From the NCBI GenBank assembly GCA_026419785.1, contig JAODTK010003821.1, positions 248,001 through 312,000 on the forward strand: a stretch of 64,000 nt of DNA, given 5' to 3'. The notes under the pieces were generated by a model. That model was not told the origin of the DNA, searched no databases, and was given only the letters and a program-made list of their open reading frames with translations. This stretch comes from Sclerodactyla briareus. Its lineage: Eukaryota; Echinodermata; Holothuroidea; Dendrochirotida; Sclerodactylidae. Shown one piece after another: positions 32,269-44,110 of the stretch (the first letter of the stretch is position 1; each line of letters starts with the position of its first letter). The translations under genes were made by a program, and so were the position numbers.

Positions 32269-35030
32269 GTGGTTCACCATCCTCCTCATTCGAATGGGAA
32301 TACTGGTTTTTATTCATACAGTGCCACAGAAAAGGCCTATACCCAATAACATCTCTGGCAGTCAGTCCCATTCCCCTGATTTTATTCTTGATGTAGAAAT
32401 CTTCTCTGCACCGCCATAGTAAAAAAAAAAGGGAATTAGGTTGTTTTCCCCTGAATCTATAAAACTCATAAGGTCCAAGACATCTTCATTTAAGGCATCC
32501 GTTACTACTGTAGCAGTCATATCTATGAACTGTCTGCTTATGTTGTTTTTGGGATCTTCAAACTTGGGAATGTTTTTTGGTTTCGTTTCTTATGATATAT
32601 TAGCTGAGTCAGAGGGATCAAATTACTCCGGACTCGCCTGGCAACTGAATTGACCCTTCAATTATCAATATTGTACAATTGGTTACAATTATATGACAAT
32701 TTACCATTTCCAAATGGCAGCTGGCCATCATTTTTAATTTACCATTCAATCACCATTTCCCATAGTCCGAATTGATTGATCGATTTTAATGATCGATCGA
32801 TTTTGCTCGTCCAAAAAACCTGAGAAAATTCCAAATTGTCATCAAATATAAATCGGTCCTCAGACAGACTTTCTTGTGGGTCTCAAAAAGTCCCCCCCCC
32901 CCCCCGGTAAAGATAGTGTCTTTACACGCCCCCTGGTTCCATACTGCTAGCTTCGGTGAGTTCTTCTAAACAACCGGTGCTGTACCTTCTGACCCACCAT
33001 TTATTTACATTGTGGACTTTCCTAGATAACCCGAATTATAACTTTTCTAAGATAAAATTGAAATTATTAATGTTGTATTCCCAAAGAAATAGAAAAGTCT
33101 CTTTTCAATTATATCGTGTGAAACACTTGTTGTCAGTTTTGAACATATAGATCCAAACCATATTACTCTGTTACAATCAGTTTGTACCTATTTGTATTAT
33201 ACCTTTGTTCTACTCTGGAGGTTCTTCAACTCCCCCACGCCTATTCTCATTCCCCCCCCCCCTTCCCCCCCCCCCCCCTCCACCACCAGGAAACTTGGTG
33301 GGTAATAGAGTTAACCTCGCTCCATTTTCTTCCACATAGATTCAAGTTCACGGAGTTCAATTCAGTGTGTCCTAAATCTTCATACTTTTATGCAAAGGTG
33401 CTAAGATCAGGTTGTCAACCAACCCCCATCCCGTAAATAACAGGCCCCAGATCTGCATTACAATCGATTCAGCTGAGGCAGAGTATCGTTTCTATGCCTT
33501 CCACGGACAGGTAAATTTTAAACCTTGTGTTTTGCACATCCAATTTGAGCCTAATTGCAATTTTACCTTGTACTAATTACCAAGCCAGCAGCTTGGCTAA
33601 TTCAGAACTTATTTTCACCAGCATTGATGGGTCCATGGCGGCCGGTCAGCTCTCCCCAATTCTAGGTCCCGTAGCCAGCCTTCCGATTCCCGGTAGCCTT
33701 ATGGATATCACTATCACTACTCCGCCCGACCCACGAACTGATTAGCAGGGAGGGGGGTAGTTAGAGTGATAGACCACTACCTCACGAGGGCGTCGGCGAG
33801 GGGGGGTAGGGTAAAGGATGGGGGACACCACTAGCTCTCATGGGGTGTTTTGCAAAGCTGCTTCCTCGTAACCATTTCTCCATACCCCTTCATTAGCCTC
33901 AGTGCCAGGTGGGTCCACTTATATTCTTGCAATTATTCCATCATTCCCAAGTGTCACTGGATTTTCCCCCCGTTTTTTTCTCACACCATTTTTTTGTCTC
34001 GCCTGAATGAATTCAGGAAGAGACTAGAGTGGTCACTTTGGCGTGTATGTGTGGTGTGTGTGTCTATGTCACCTTTCTTGTTACATGCAGTTTGCTTCAC
34101 GACCGTGATGCCATATACGAATTTTGTGTGTAGCACCGGGGTTGGGTGTCCACGATTGATTAGATTTGGGCAGCAGTCATCAATTCAAGTTGGGTAAATT
34201 AGCTTCTTTTATGTAATTTATTGTTTAAGCTCGTTAGCCAGATTACACAAGAACTGTATGTGCTACAGTGATGTAGTTTGGCATGTAGGATCCGGATGTC
34301 AGTTAGTTGAACTGCCTAGAGAATTTTACCAAGCCTAAACTATGGCTGATACGTGGTTCTAATTAATTTGCATAATTTATGTGAATTTCTCACAGTTTGT
34401 CATGTTTTCATGAAACTTGGTGTATGTGGTCTACCCTGGTTCCCAAGAAATTGAAAAGCAGTCGTGGTCACTGTAGGTCATTAATTGTGTCTAGTTTGCA
34501 TAATTATGCATTTTTTGAATAGTTTGTTGGATTTTTCCCGAACATGGTAGTTGTGATCCACTTTTGATCGTGATCATTTTAAAAGGTACAGCTGGGGGTC
34601 AGTAGGAGTTCATTGTATGTGGCCTACTTTTGGCATAATTTATATTTTCTAATTTCCAACTTTTTAAGAATTTCGCCAAACAAAGTAGGTATGGTCCGTT
34701 AACATCTGATCTGATGTTTGATGTTCATGAATTTGATTGAATTCCATCATATAATAGCTTCTGTTAGATCAAAGCAATGAGGAACGAGTAAACCATACTC
34801 CGTTGACAATGTTGGAGGACTCGATGCCTGCCTCATGGGGCCATTTTTATCATATGGTCGGAACAGTATTTTTTGCTAATTAACTTTGAAAAACAAACAT
34901 GAAAATGGTTAGGGTCACAAATGATGCTTCGGAATTTGTTTGAAATAAACCATAGCATCCTTAGCATCACCCAGCTGGACTGCCGATATAATGTACGGAT
35001 GCTGCACTCAAATCGGCCGGGCCGCCGTGG
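32269..35030 (+). repeat. Tandem segmental duplication, copy 2
   Basis: Direct copy of 29641-32268, offset by about 2.64 kb at the left and about 2.7 kb on the right because copy 2 has gained length by small insertions. Its right end (gccgggccgccgtggcg) passes into the composite repeat copy B. In both copies the block ends at the same cgggc(c)cgccgtgg word, so the duplication breakpoint is the junction of that word with ttcac. Confidence 0.9.
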
Positions 35031-35835
35031 CGTCTGCAAGTCCCATTGCAGGCTGGAAGATGTCCGGCTTGCCTAGCGAGCTAGCTGGCCCTGGACAACT
35101 CAACAGTGCTTGAATGCCACTTGCATTGCGCTTGCAACAGTATAAGCTTGTGTGTTTCAAGCAAGTGAAGCCTGCACTCGCGCGGCCACATGTGAACATT
35201 CACTCACTGATCGCCCCACGTATGTCGTAGTAGAAGTTGCGAGGTGAAATTCTAGTTCTTCAGTTGTATAAACTGTGGGCATAAGCCTGGACGTCATTAA
35301 ATACAAAGAGTGTGGTCTTGGCTGCAGACCGTGGAATGATTTTATATTTAGTGAAGGGCAAGTCCAGCCAAAAATAGTTAAATGTCCTATGAATTGTCCT
35401 TGGAATTCTGCTAATCTACTTTGGTTCTGTTCATACTGTTTCGGCGGTTATAAAATTATGAATTTTTTAAAGATTATCAATTCATCACTGCTAAGTTGGC
35501 ATCGTGCAAATTGGCAATATTATACATATAAATATCACCAATCCTAAAAAAAAATAAGAAACTCTTCTCTTATAATTCGTAGAATATGACATCCTAAAAA
35601 GGTTGCCAGTTTTGCCAAAATTACCAAATTAATGATATTTGAGAAGCATATCTTTCCCCAACCGAACTCTAAACCTAAAACACTCTATTAATACACCAAA
35701 AGAGTATTATTTGGCTGACTTTGCCGAATCTATGCCGTCAGGACATAATGTGCGTAGGTGTGTGACACCTGGCTTGTTTTACCACGATGCACCTCGACCC
35801 CACCTCGGTGGATCAATGTTCATACTTGGTATGTT
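35005..35835 (+). repeat. Composite dispersed repeat, copy B
   Basis: Colinear with 14185-15440: tagcgagctagctggcc near 35085, gcgcggccacatg, tatgtcgtag, aaatacaaag with gtggtct, and at the end cctggctt, ctcgaccccacct and catacttggtatg. It lacks the extra internal sequence of copy A. Confidence 0.65.
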
Positions 35836-37189
35836 GACCCGTCCGTTGACATTTTCTGAATCATGGGTGTGTTTGATGTTCAGGGATTTGACTGAATTCC
35901 ATATCTAATGCTTCCGTTAAATAAAGCACTGAGGCACGAGTGAACCATAGCTACTGGGCAATTTACTTTTATAAGGCTGCACACAAGCAAACCCGCTCTT
36001 ACGCCAAACCAATTTGATTAGGTTGATTAGACCTACAAAAATACTGTAACATTTTTCGTTCCCCTCTCTCACCTGGTACTTGGAAATGTCTGTTCTGTGT
36101 TTTTTTGCTATAACATGTCAATTAATGTCAAAATAGCCACTCACTAGATAGGCACATGTGGAGGTTTCTCAAGGATACATTTTGGGAATATATTGACGCT
36201 GCATGAGGATAGGTTGTTGGTGTGTGTGAGGGGAGGGGGGTGGTTTGCTGCCGGCGGGGGGGGGGGGGGGGGCTGGATGCAGTGTTCCTGCTGCTTGGAA
36301 AACAAAGGCAATGAATAATTGACGGGAATTTTTATTTAAAAGAGGCTGCTAGGGGATTTAGAACATTTTAAGAGTTGGATTTTGGGTCAAGTTTGGGTAT
36401 TTATGGACAGGAAGTGGGGGCCATGAAGAAGAAAAAAGCCAATGAAGGCGATAGGCCAACTAGAGAGCGACCCCTTACAATTTGGAACAAGTTTTACGAT
36501 CACAGATTGGCCGATCGACCATCGAATTCACGGATTGGCCGCTCGGTAGATGCAGTCATATAAAGCCGTGGGATTGTAGTGCGGAATCCTAAAGCCTAGT
36601 CAATAAACCAGGGAGTTTGAGCCCTCCCCCCCCCCACACGAAAATTAAGACCAGGTCATTTAGTCCAACATACGGGAAATCTTGACACGTTGATGTACCA
36701 GAGGATTCGCTATGTCATTGAGGGTGAATCTCCAGTCACATAGACGCCAAAACATCAGGAGGAGGCACGGCTCAATTTGTCTGCGCTTCAAACAACAGGC
36801 GATCGCAAAAGTGTCTCGCCTGGTTGCGCGATCGGTGGTTTCTTTATCACTACACAACAACCAATGTTCAATTCGGACCATATTCATGTCAAACGAACAT
36901 CAATATTTCCGATATAGACACATAAAAATTCCTAGAATAACTGACCGAATAAGTTTAACTCTTAATACAAAAGTAGCCTTAAATTGCTTGTTTTCTGTTC
37001 CATGCCCCCCCCCCCCACTCTTCTCTCCAAATACCCAAATTGAAATAGAATTTTATAGCTCAGTCAACTCATCGACCCAAATCCAATAGAAATGTGCTAA
37101 ATCCCCTTAGCAGCCGGGTTCCTTGACCTTTCAATCAAATTGTTGGGCACGCGTCCCGGGTAAAGAAGAAGGAAAAGAAATAACCTAAT
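35836..37189. other. Spacer between inverted repeat arms
   Basis: 35860-36020 is matched by the reverse complement of 37190-37340. Shared words are gaattccat with an ATA-rich stretch, caagcaaacccgctcttac and attaggtt. The spacer holds a 17-base G-run (36256-36272) and a near-duplicated word cacagattggcc/cacggattggcc at about 36500-36545. It also has two opposing frames at 36660-37089 with no recognised family. No target duplication was found at the arm ends. Confidence 0.4.
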
Positions 37190-37930
37190 CCAAATGGCTG
37201 GGTAAGAGCGGGTTTGCTTGTCGGCAGCTTATAACAGCAGTAAAATTGTCACATGCGCTATGTTTAATCGTACCCGGTGCCATTCTACCAGAAGCTTATT
37301 ATATGATGGAATTCAATAAACTTATTGAACATCAGATCCAGAAAATGTTAATGCAAACATACCTACTGAGGTGGGCAAAATTCTTTCCAAATGGAATTGA
37401 ATAATTAGGCAAATCAGCAAATACAAGGACCTCTATGACCGCTGTACCTTTAAAAGATCAGGATCGAAGGGTGAATCACCCCCCCCCAATTACCATGTTT
37501 TGGGGGAAAGCCAACAAACTTTCAGAAAATGAATGAATTATGCAAATCAGACCACTTAAATTAGCATATTTTTAGAGCTGAAAATAAAAAAAAAATCAGC
37601 TCATCTACTGCGTAATGCAGGGTCCTACATGCTAAACTACACTATGCATTTTCGGGTTCTTGTGTAATCGTGCTAACGAGTAAACAATAAATTACATAAA
37701 ATGGAGATAAGTAACCCAATACTTAATTATTGACTTTGCTCCCCAAAATCTCATCAGATCGTGTAGACCAACCGGGGCTACACACAAAATTCGTCATAAT
37801 CAGCTCAAGGTTTGTGGAAACCGGCTAACGAGAAGGTGTGACATACACACACACACGCCAAGTGACCACTAAGGCTATTCCTGAAGTTCATTTAGGCGAG
37901 ACAAAAACTACACCAAGAGTTTCCGTATAG
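37190..37930 (-). repeat. Inverted partial copy of the duplicated unit
   Basis: Reverse complement of the region equivalent to 31280-32040 and 34000-34760. In order it holds the tcgcctgaa block, the (CA)n tract near 37840, ggtctacacgat, gttagcacgattacacaaga on the complement, and the ggtatgtttgc and gaattccat blocks. It is more diverged than copies 1 and 2 are from each other. Confidence 0.75.
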
Positions 37931-40389
37931 GGAATAGACTTCCTATGGTGTGGGTTAGATAGGGGAAAAGTGAAATTTACATCCTCTGGGGAGGAAAACG
38001 GTCATACGCGTATGTGGAAGTCCCAACTGAGTACATTATCTCCTTGTCTGGAGTAAAATCAATGTCCTCAGATTCTTAACATGATTGGTACAGTGGATGA
38101 TATCGTCGGCAGGAGGGCAGTTCAATAGCAATGACACTCACTATCCCAGCTCCCTGTGGGAAACAAGGACATTGGATAATGGTCCTGCCAGCGGTTACCT
38201 AGGAACTACAGCGAATTGAGGTTTGTGATAGCATGAAACCCAGTTTTGTGCGGTCCCGACGTGAATGTCCAGCCCACTAGGATATAGCGAGACCGGGGAA
38301 GGTGATAGAGCTTAAAACCAGGTAGCTGATTCTCTGCTCGGATAGCGGTGACTGCTACACGCCACTATCGAGTGACCTCATGACCCATGGACAAGGTGTT
38401 ACATATCAGGCACACTACCAATGACCCAGTATCGACGACACTGCAAATTAGATGTAGCTCATACTGAGTGTTGTCCCATAATGGTACAGATTCCTTATCC
38501 ATTATCTGGAGTCAGGTCAAAGGTAAGTCTAGCTGAGGTAGGCCTACAACAATCAAGGAACGGTCATGAGGCAGTTGAAGGAAACATCGGCCTCTCAGCT
38601 TCTGGCTCGTAAACATTGAAAAAAGGAAACACCGGGGAAAGCCCCAAGATAGGGAACAACCGGACAAGGACTAGGCTAAAATGTACGAGGTGTTTGAGTG
38701 CCTGTAGGTGCCGAGTGTCAGTGAAGTGTACCAAGACTGGATGGGTCACCTTCAAGGAAAACAGACTCTCCGATTCCGCACGTTCGACCTCGCTTTCCCA
38801 CAAGACCGTTTGGGTCATGCATCAGTACGTATGAGGAAACCCGCTAATTAAAAGTGAACCCTGAGACTAGGGGTGAGTAGAGTAAGGCACTTGATTAAAC
38901 TGTGAATGACCGCGTCGCTTTTGAGGGAAACGAAAATGATTTCTGCAGCTAGCGTACTGATCTTACTGGCTATATTAATCTGCAGCTCTATATTAATCAA
39001 CGAGCAGACTGCTACAAGGTCAGGCCGCAGTGCCAATATGTAGCTTGCTCCGTTTTTTCCTATTGCTTCATCTTATGCCCACATATCAGTGTGAACACAC
39101 ACTGGAAGTACAGTGGATCGCTGAATGCGTCCAATGAAATCAACACGCTTGTTTCGGCTTGTCAACGTAGCCTCTAGCTGCTGCGTGGGAAAGGCCTAAT
39201 TTACGTCAGCAAATGTGGTAGCAGTAAATGTGGCATACGTACACATCCACGAAAGCATGTGGAATAAGTGACGTGTTAAACCCTTTTTACTAACGGGAAC
39301 GATGGTAGCTGACCCAATGGGCCTACACGGATAGTATTTTACTTGGATAGATGGTTTCAAACAGTTTTACAATGAGTTACATTTCTGTACAGATGATGCG
39401 GATGTTCATGCAGTCAGATATTAACAGCACCTTAGGCAAAGCTGTGGAATTCGCGGTTGCAGCTTCACAATCCAGCTATATGGATGTGATATATCAGAGT
39501 TGATACTTCGTTGTTGTCTCCTGGCTTCTTTCTTGGCATTAAGGGAGCGGACCTGCATTTGATATGCCCTGAAGGGTGTCTGTTCCTTCAAATGCTATTT
39601 AGGATCCACCAAAACACCGGAGATCATATACGTATGTATGATGCGTGTATAAATAGATGTCAATGGGGGAATCACTTGTTAACGTGTAAGAGGAACAAAA
39701 GGCTCATTTTCAAGGGGATACATGAGTTAGTTGTGTTACAATACGGCAGGCCTAGCCCTGAAGAACCCGGAGAATAGAATTAAGTGTAATAATATCGCTG
39801 GTTGCCACGGCAGAGAAGTTTCGTACCATAGTTTAAAAGGATGACAGGAATTTTACTCTGTTCAAGTACCATTCAACCTGCAGCCTCTGACTAAGATCGT
39901 TGCTGTCAGGCTGAATCGCCGCATCTTTTCTATCCGTTTTCCACAGCAGGCATACCGAATGCTGTTCTGTGGCCCTACCGCAATAGCGTCCACGTTGCAA
40001 TATAACAATTAGCCCAGCACCTCAGCTGTAGATCAGGTTCTTTTCCTTGTGATTTTATGAAATGAAAATAAAACATCTCATCTATGTTTTCAGGAAGGAC
40101 CATGTTGTGTATACTGGAAGGTTGTTCAAAACCAAAATTTGCGCGGTCGAATTGCATAGACACTGTACGAAACCGATAGGCAGTGTTCATGTATCGGGAT
40201 AAATATCCCCTACTGCAAACTCCGAGAAATTTGCACGAATAATATGAAATCATGCCTACCGTGCTGAGAAGGTTAACAGTCGTCATCGTCTAAAAGGAAT
40301 TCATTGGGTTTTCTGTATGTTAACCTTGGCTGTCTCGGTGGTTGTTCTCTACTCTTCCTCCATATGTCCGCCGTGTCTTTATCTAACTA
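37931..40389. other. Gene-poor stretch with repeat fragments
   Basis: Members of the CATACTTGG family lie near 37990-38080 and 38440-38530. A plus frame at 38616-38834 holds a Cys-rich run LKCTRCLSACRCRVSVKC with no family match. After an acceptor-like tttctgtacag (39392) a 36-codon frame reads MMRMFMQSDINSTLGKAVEF and stops. It looks protein-like but unsupported by neighbours. Confidence 0.35.
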
Positions 40390-41310
40390 GCCAATGACGC
40401 CCTCTACGATGCCGCCGTCGTCAGGTGGCAGGCCCAATCCCGCGACGATCCTAAGTCTTATCGTTGATAGACGAGATTTGCGCAGACATTGTCATTCAAC
40501 CCAAGTGCGTTCGCGGGATCGGAATTCATCGCCGAAGCCATCCGAGACGATGGTCCTGAGGCACCAGTGCGGACGTGAAGGTTTACGACTTCATCAGGGC
40601 CACATCGGGAGTGCCGGTGCCCTTTTGAGTACCACGCGCGACAGCTGGGCAGCGTAATCGGGGCACACCACGACTCGAAACCTATCCATCTTTTCCTGTC
40701 GGACGACGTACACGTAAACGACCTGTACCAGGGGACCTTCTCCAATCCGGACCCTCTCGGGATGTTTCTTCGCAACCCGATCCAGATCCTTCGTGTCCGC
40801 GTTCTATTACCGTCACTACGGTGTGGCAGTCTTTGGAAACGCTAATTCCGGACACAACTCGGAAGCCAGGAAGACACAGAGTTTCGCGCCCTCCTAGGAA
40901 TCAAGTCCCGTGAGGTAGACGAGTACGTAAGTGGTGGCACTTGAAAGAATACGCATGAGCCGAGTTCGCAGCAACGACATCAGACGCTGCTAGTAGCGTT
41001 CTGTGTGGTAAAAAAACGTTTCGAAGCTGTCACGGGGTTCACGCACGCAACACAGTAAGGTACCGGCAAGGTTTTCTTGCAAGGCCAAGAACAGCGCGTC
41101 TGATGAAATGAAAAGTATTTTGTCTTCTCCTGGATGACTATTATAACCATTCTCAAACTCGTCGAGAGCGTGGTCTCCGATCGGTCGGACCGGAGGGCCG
41201 CGCTGGAAAAATATTTCGAGGAGAAATAAACGCTGCCACCCTGGTTGGAGCAGCACCAGTTGAATTTGATCGAAGGCACTATCGATACATTACGGCGTGA
41301 CCAACCGCCA
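40390..41310 (+). pseudogene. Decayed coding region of unknown family
   Basis: Several plus frames in succession read as protein: ANDALYDAAVVRWQAQSRDD, then NPSAFAGSEFIAEAIRDDG, then VKVYDFIRATSGVPVPFEY and HARQLGSVIGAHHDSKPIHL followed by FLSDDVHVNDLYQG and NPDPLGMFLRNPIQ. Later come LLGIKSREVDEYVSG, RRAALEKYFEE and WLEQHQLNLIEGTIDTL. Shifts and stops separate the blocks. The span would encode about 300 residues. Local GC and CpG content are higher than in the flanks. I recognise no family. A large mobile element or an integrated virus-like sequence is possible, but a decayed host gene is not excluded. Confidence 0.5.
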
Positions 41311-41334
41311 TGAAGCTAGAAACTTCGGTTCTAT

Positions 41335-41412
41335 ATGAGTGGGCCCGACAACAGTATCGCCATCAAAAGAAGAAGACTACTGGCAGGGAAGGCGCCTCCT
41401 ATGACTAACATA
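41335..41412 (+). pseudogene. Start of a possible second ORF of the same unknown element
   Basis: An ATG frame reads MSGPDNSIAIKRRRLLAGK and APPMTNI before a stop. It begins about 25 bases after the preceding decayed frame ends, on the same strand, with similar composition. Its small size and lack of match make this a weak call. Confidence 0.25.
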
Positions 41413-42689
41413 TAATAGAAAGATCATGGATGGTGTGTGACTGCTAAACCGAAATTTGTCATATCGACCGTGGCATCAAGTACGATAATACGTCTAGTCA
41501 GCTGGGAGTAGCAGTTAGTAAAAGAAGGAGGAAAGGAACTTGTCTCTCAGCCAAAGAGCTATACATTGCAGTTGTTTTGTAGCATCAAAGACTTTTTTAA
41601 ATATAAAAACAAGTTTATTGCCTCATAGGTGAGAATCTTTTTATTCTTGTGTGCCGAGCCAACTAGGTTTTCGTAATAGGACGAATATGGTAGACGAATT
41701 TCACGGGGCTATTGTTGTTGTCGTTAAGGCGTTCTGAGAGAAGAAATGGTACTTATGAACGATAAGTGAATGAATGCCCCCAATTGCCAGTTCACCTTGT
41801 TGCTCCATGTTGTGGTCGCACCATGCATAACAGGTCACGGTGGCCAGAATGACAGGATATTTTGCAAATGAGCCGCGTCAAGTTTGAAATCGACGAAACA
41901 AGTTACACAAAATAAACGAATTGTAACAAAGTTTAAGATGTGAGCTGTGGAAAGGCTAAGAAGGTGATTTACAGTTTACGCCTGTAGGGTATGTGGTGTG
42001 TGGTGTGGTGGTGTGTTGTGGCGTGTGTTGTGCATGTCCGAGTGTGTCCTGCTTCCATTAGCAGTCAACCGATATTTCGAACTCCTGAAGCATCTGTGAG
42101 ATGCGGTACGTGAATGGGGTCTACGGATCCATTCCATTTGTTTGCAGAGTTTTTATGGCATTTTCGTTCCAAGAATCATCCACCATCTTCGGAGGTCTGT
42201 TCATGGCTTCAAAATCGGCTTAGGCCGCTCAGAGACCGACTTTTGCCGCTACCGAGGCCGACTTTTCAAGATCTAGGGGGGGGTGGTCACGCCCCGTGTT
42301 TTCCGCCCATTGCTATCTCCATATTGAGCATACCTTGTTACTAGATTGAAATGCTTGCGATCTGTAGTTATCATGCTGAATGGCTTCGTGAGGGTTTACG
42401 TGAGCTTAAAACAATAGGGTTCTTCCTCCCCGTGTGTTCTTTCGATATCGCGCCAAAAGGTTTGTCACCCACAGACATAAAAATTTATTCCTTTGGTAGA
42501 GGGAATGAACACAGAAAGCTTAGAAAGCTTAGTGAGTGATTCCTTGACTGGTTTTTACTCAAAACCAGCTATGTTGGTGAGTATTGGAATCTGCATGCAC
42601 TCTATTCTATCTTCTATCTATATATCTATCTAATCTATTATCTATCCAGTGGGTTAACAATTGCTTTTTTTTGGCCCCCAAACAGTCAT
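41413..42689. other. Gene-free stretch with microsatellites
   Basis: A GTGTGG/TGTTG-type tract lies at about 41990-42032. A TCTA-type tract lies at about 42603-42650. The frame 42114-42344 has no recognisable features. Confidence 0.5.
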
Positions 42690-44110
42690 TCTGTTGATGG
42701 ATGTCGACCAAAATTGGTCACAATGCTTATTGACCCATGGGAATGTTTGACTTTGTGACGGTCAAGGTCAAAAGGTAATTGAAGAGGGCAGTAGAGGCCA
42801 TTATGGTGAAATTTCAAAATGTATCTCCTCCTAAAAATTTCGGTGCACAGTGTTGACATCTGGTCATAATGTTGGTCTAAATGCCTACCTCGGGAGTAAG
42901 TGTTCAGGAATTTCGGTCCAAGGTCCATTTGGGCCCGAGAGGTCCTTTTGTGAAATTTCAACAATATTACTTGAAAATGCATCTCCTCCCACAAGATTCA
43001 ATTGTGCTCTTCAAGTTAAATGTAATGGTCTTGGGTGGAGGGCCATAGGGTGCTCAAGGGAATTTTGGACTCGAGGCCCAGTTTGGGCCATTGGGCAATT
43101 AATTGAAATACCGCTAAAATCTTGATCTCCTACAAATTTTGTTGACGTGCTGATGTTCAGTCTATGGTGGTCTAATAGCTGTACCCCCAGGGATTTAGGT
43201 CACATGCCCAGGTGTGGGGGGACTGGGGCCGTCTATGGAATTACGCAAAATGCGTAGAACTCCTCTTACAAATTTCAGGCACAGTGCTGACATTCGGTCT
43301 AATGATAGTTTATCAGCTGTACATTTGGGGGGTTCAGGAATTTTTGGTTAAGGTCCACTTGGCCCGTGGGCCCATTTTATGAAGTTTCACACAATTGTAT
43401 TGAATTGTTCTCCTCCCAACAAATTCAATGATGTTATCCAACAGTTAGGCAGTAACGGCCTTGGAAGAGGGCCATTGGAGTTGTTCGGGAATTCTGTGCT
43501 CAAGGCCCAGTTTGGGCCCTAGGGCCCATCATATGAAATCTGCAAAATCTGGTATCTCGACAATTGTGCATGTGGGCATGTCAGTCATAATGGTGGTCCA
43601 ATGCCATATCTATGGGCCCTAGGGCCCCATCATGGGAAATACGCAAAATGCTTCTCTTCTTACGAATTTGTTGCACAGTGGCGGACATGGTCATAATGAT
43701 GGGTCTAAACAGCTTACCTTTGGGGTGTTTAACCGGGGAATTGTTGGTCCAAGTTCCTTACTTGAGCCATGGGCCATTTCATGAAACTTCACACACTGGT
43801 ACTGAATGCATCTCCCACACAAGATTCAATTGAATTTTCTTCATACTTACATGTAATGGTCTTGGAGTAAAGGGACATTGGGAATTTGGGGACCCCTAGG
43901 GCCCAATATATGAAAATACTGCAAAAACTTGTGTCTCCTACCAATTCGGTTGCATAGTGTGTGGTTCCAGTCATAATGATGGTCAATAGCTGACCTTCAG
44001 GGTGGCCCAGGGTTTAGGACCCCCCCCCCAACCAGGCCCAGTGTCACTGTGGGCCTGTGTGAATATTATGGGAATGTAACAGTGTAAGACATTTAGGGCC
44101 ATATGAAGAT
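42690..44110 (+). repeat. GGGCCC-rich repeat array, plus orientation
   Basis: Alternating half-units. One carries tcaggaattt with (c)aaggtcca (about 42905, 43334, 43736). The other carries gggaatt with aggccca-gtttgggcc (about 43060, 43487, 43890). The higher-order period is about 400-430 bp. Each half-unit is followed by tctcctcccacaa or acgcaaaat and gtcataatgatggtc blocks. The copies are diverged and non-coding. Confidence 0.8.

Noticed and set aside
36660..37089. Tc1/IS630-like transposase fragment in either strand
   Set aside because: The residue mix suggested a helix-turn-helix at first, but no conserved block could be aligned in any frame and no DDE motif follows.
42686..42994. 102-codon minus frame in the GGGCCC array
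   Set aside because: It lies wholly within diverged repeat copies, other copies interrupt the same frame, and there is no motif.
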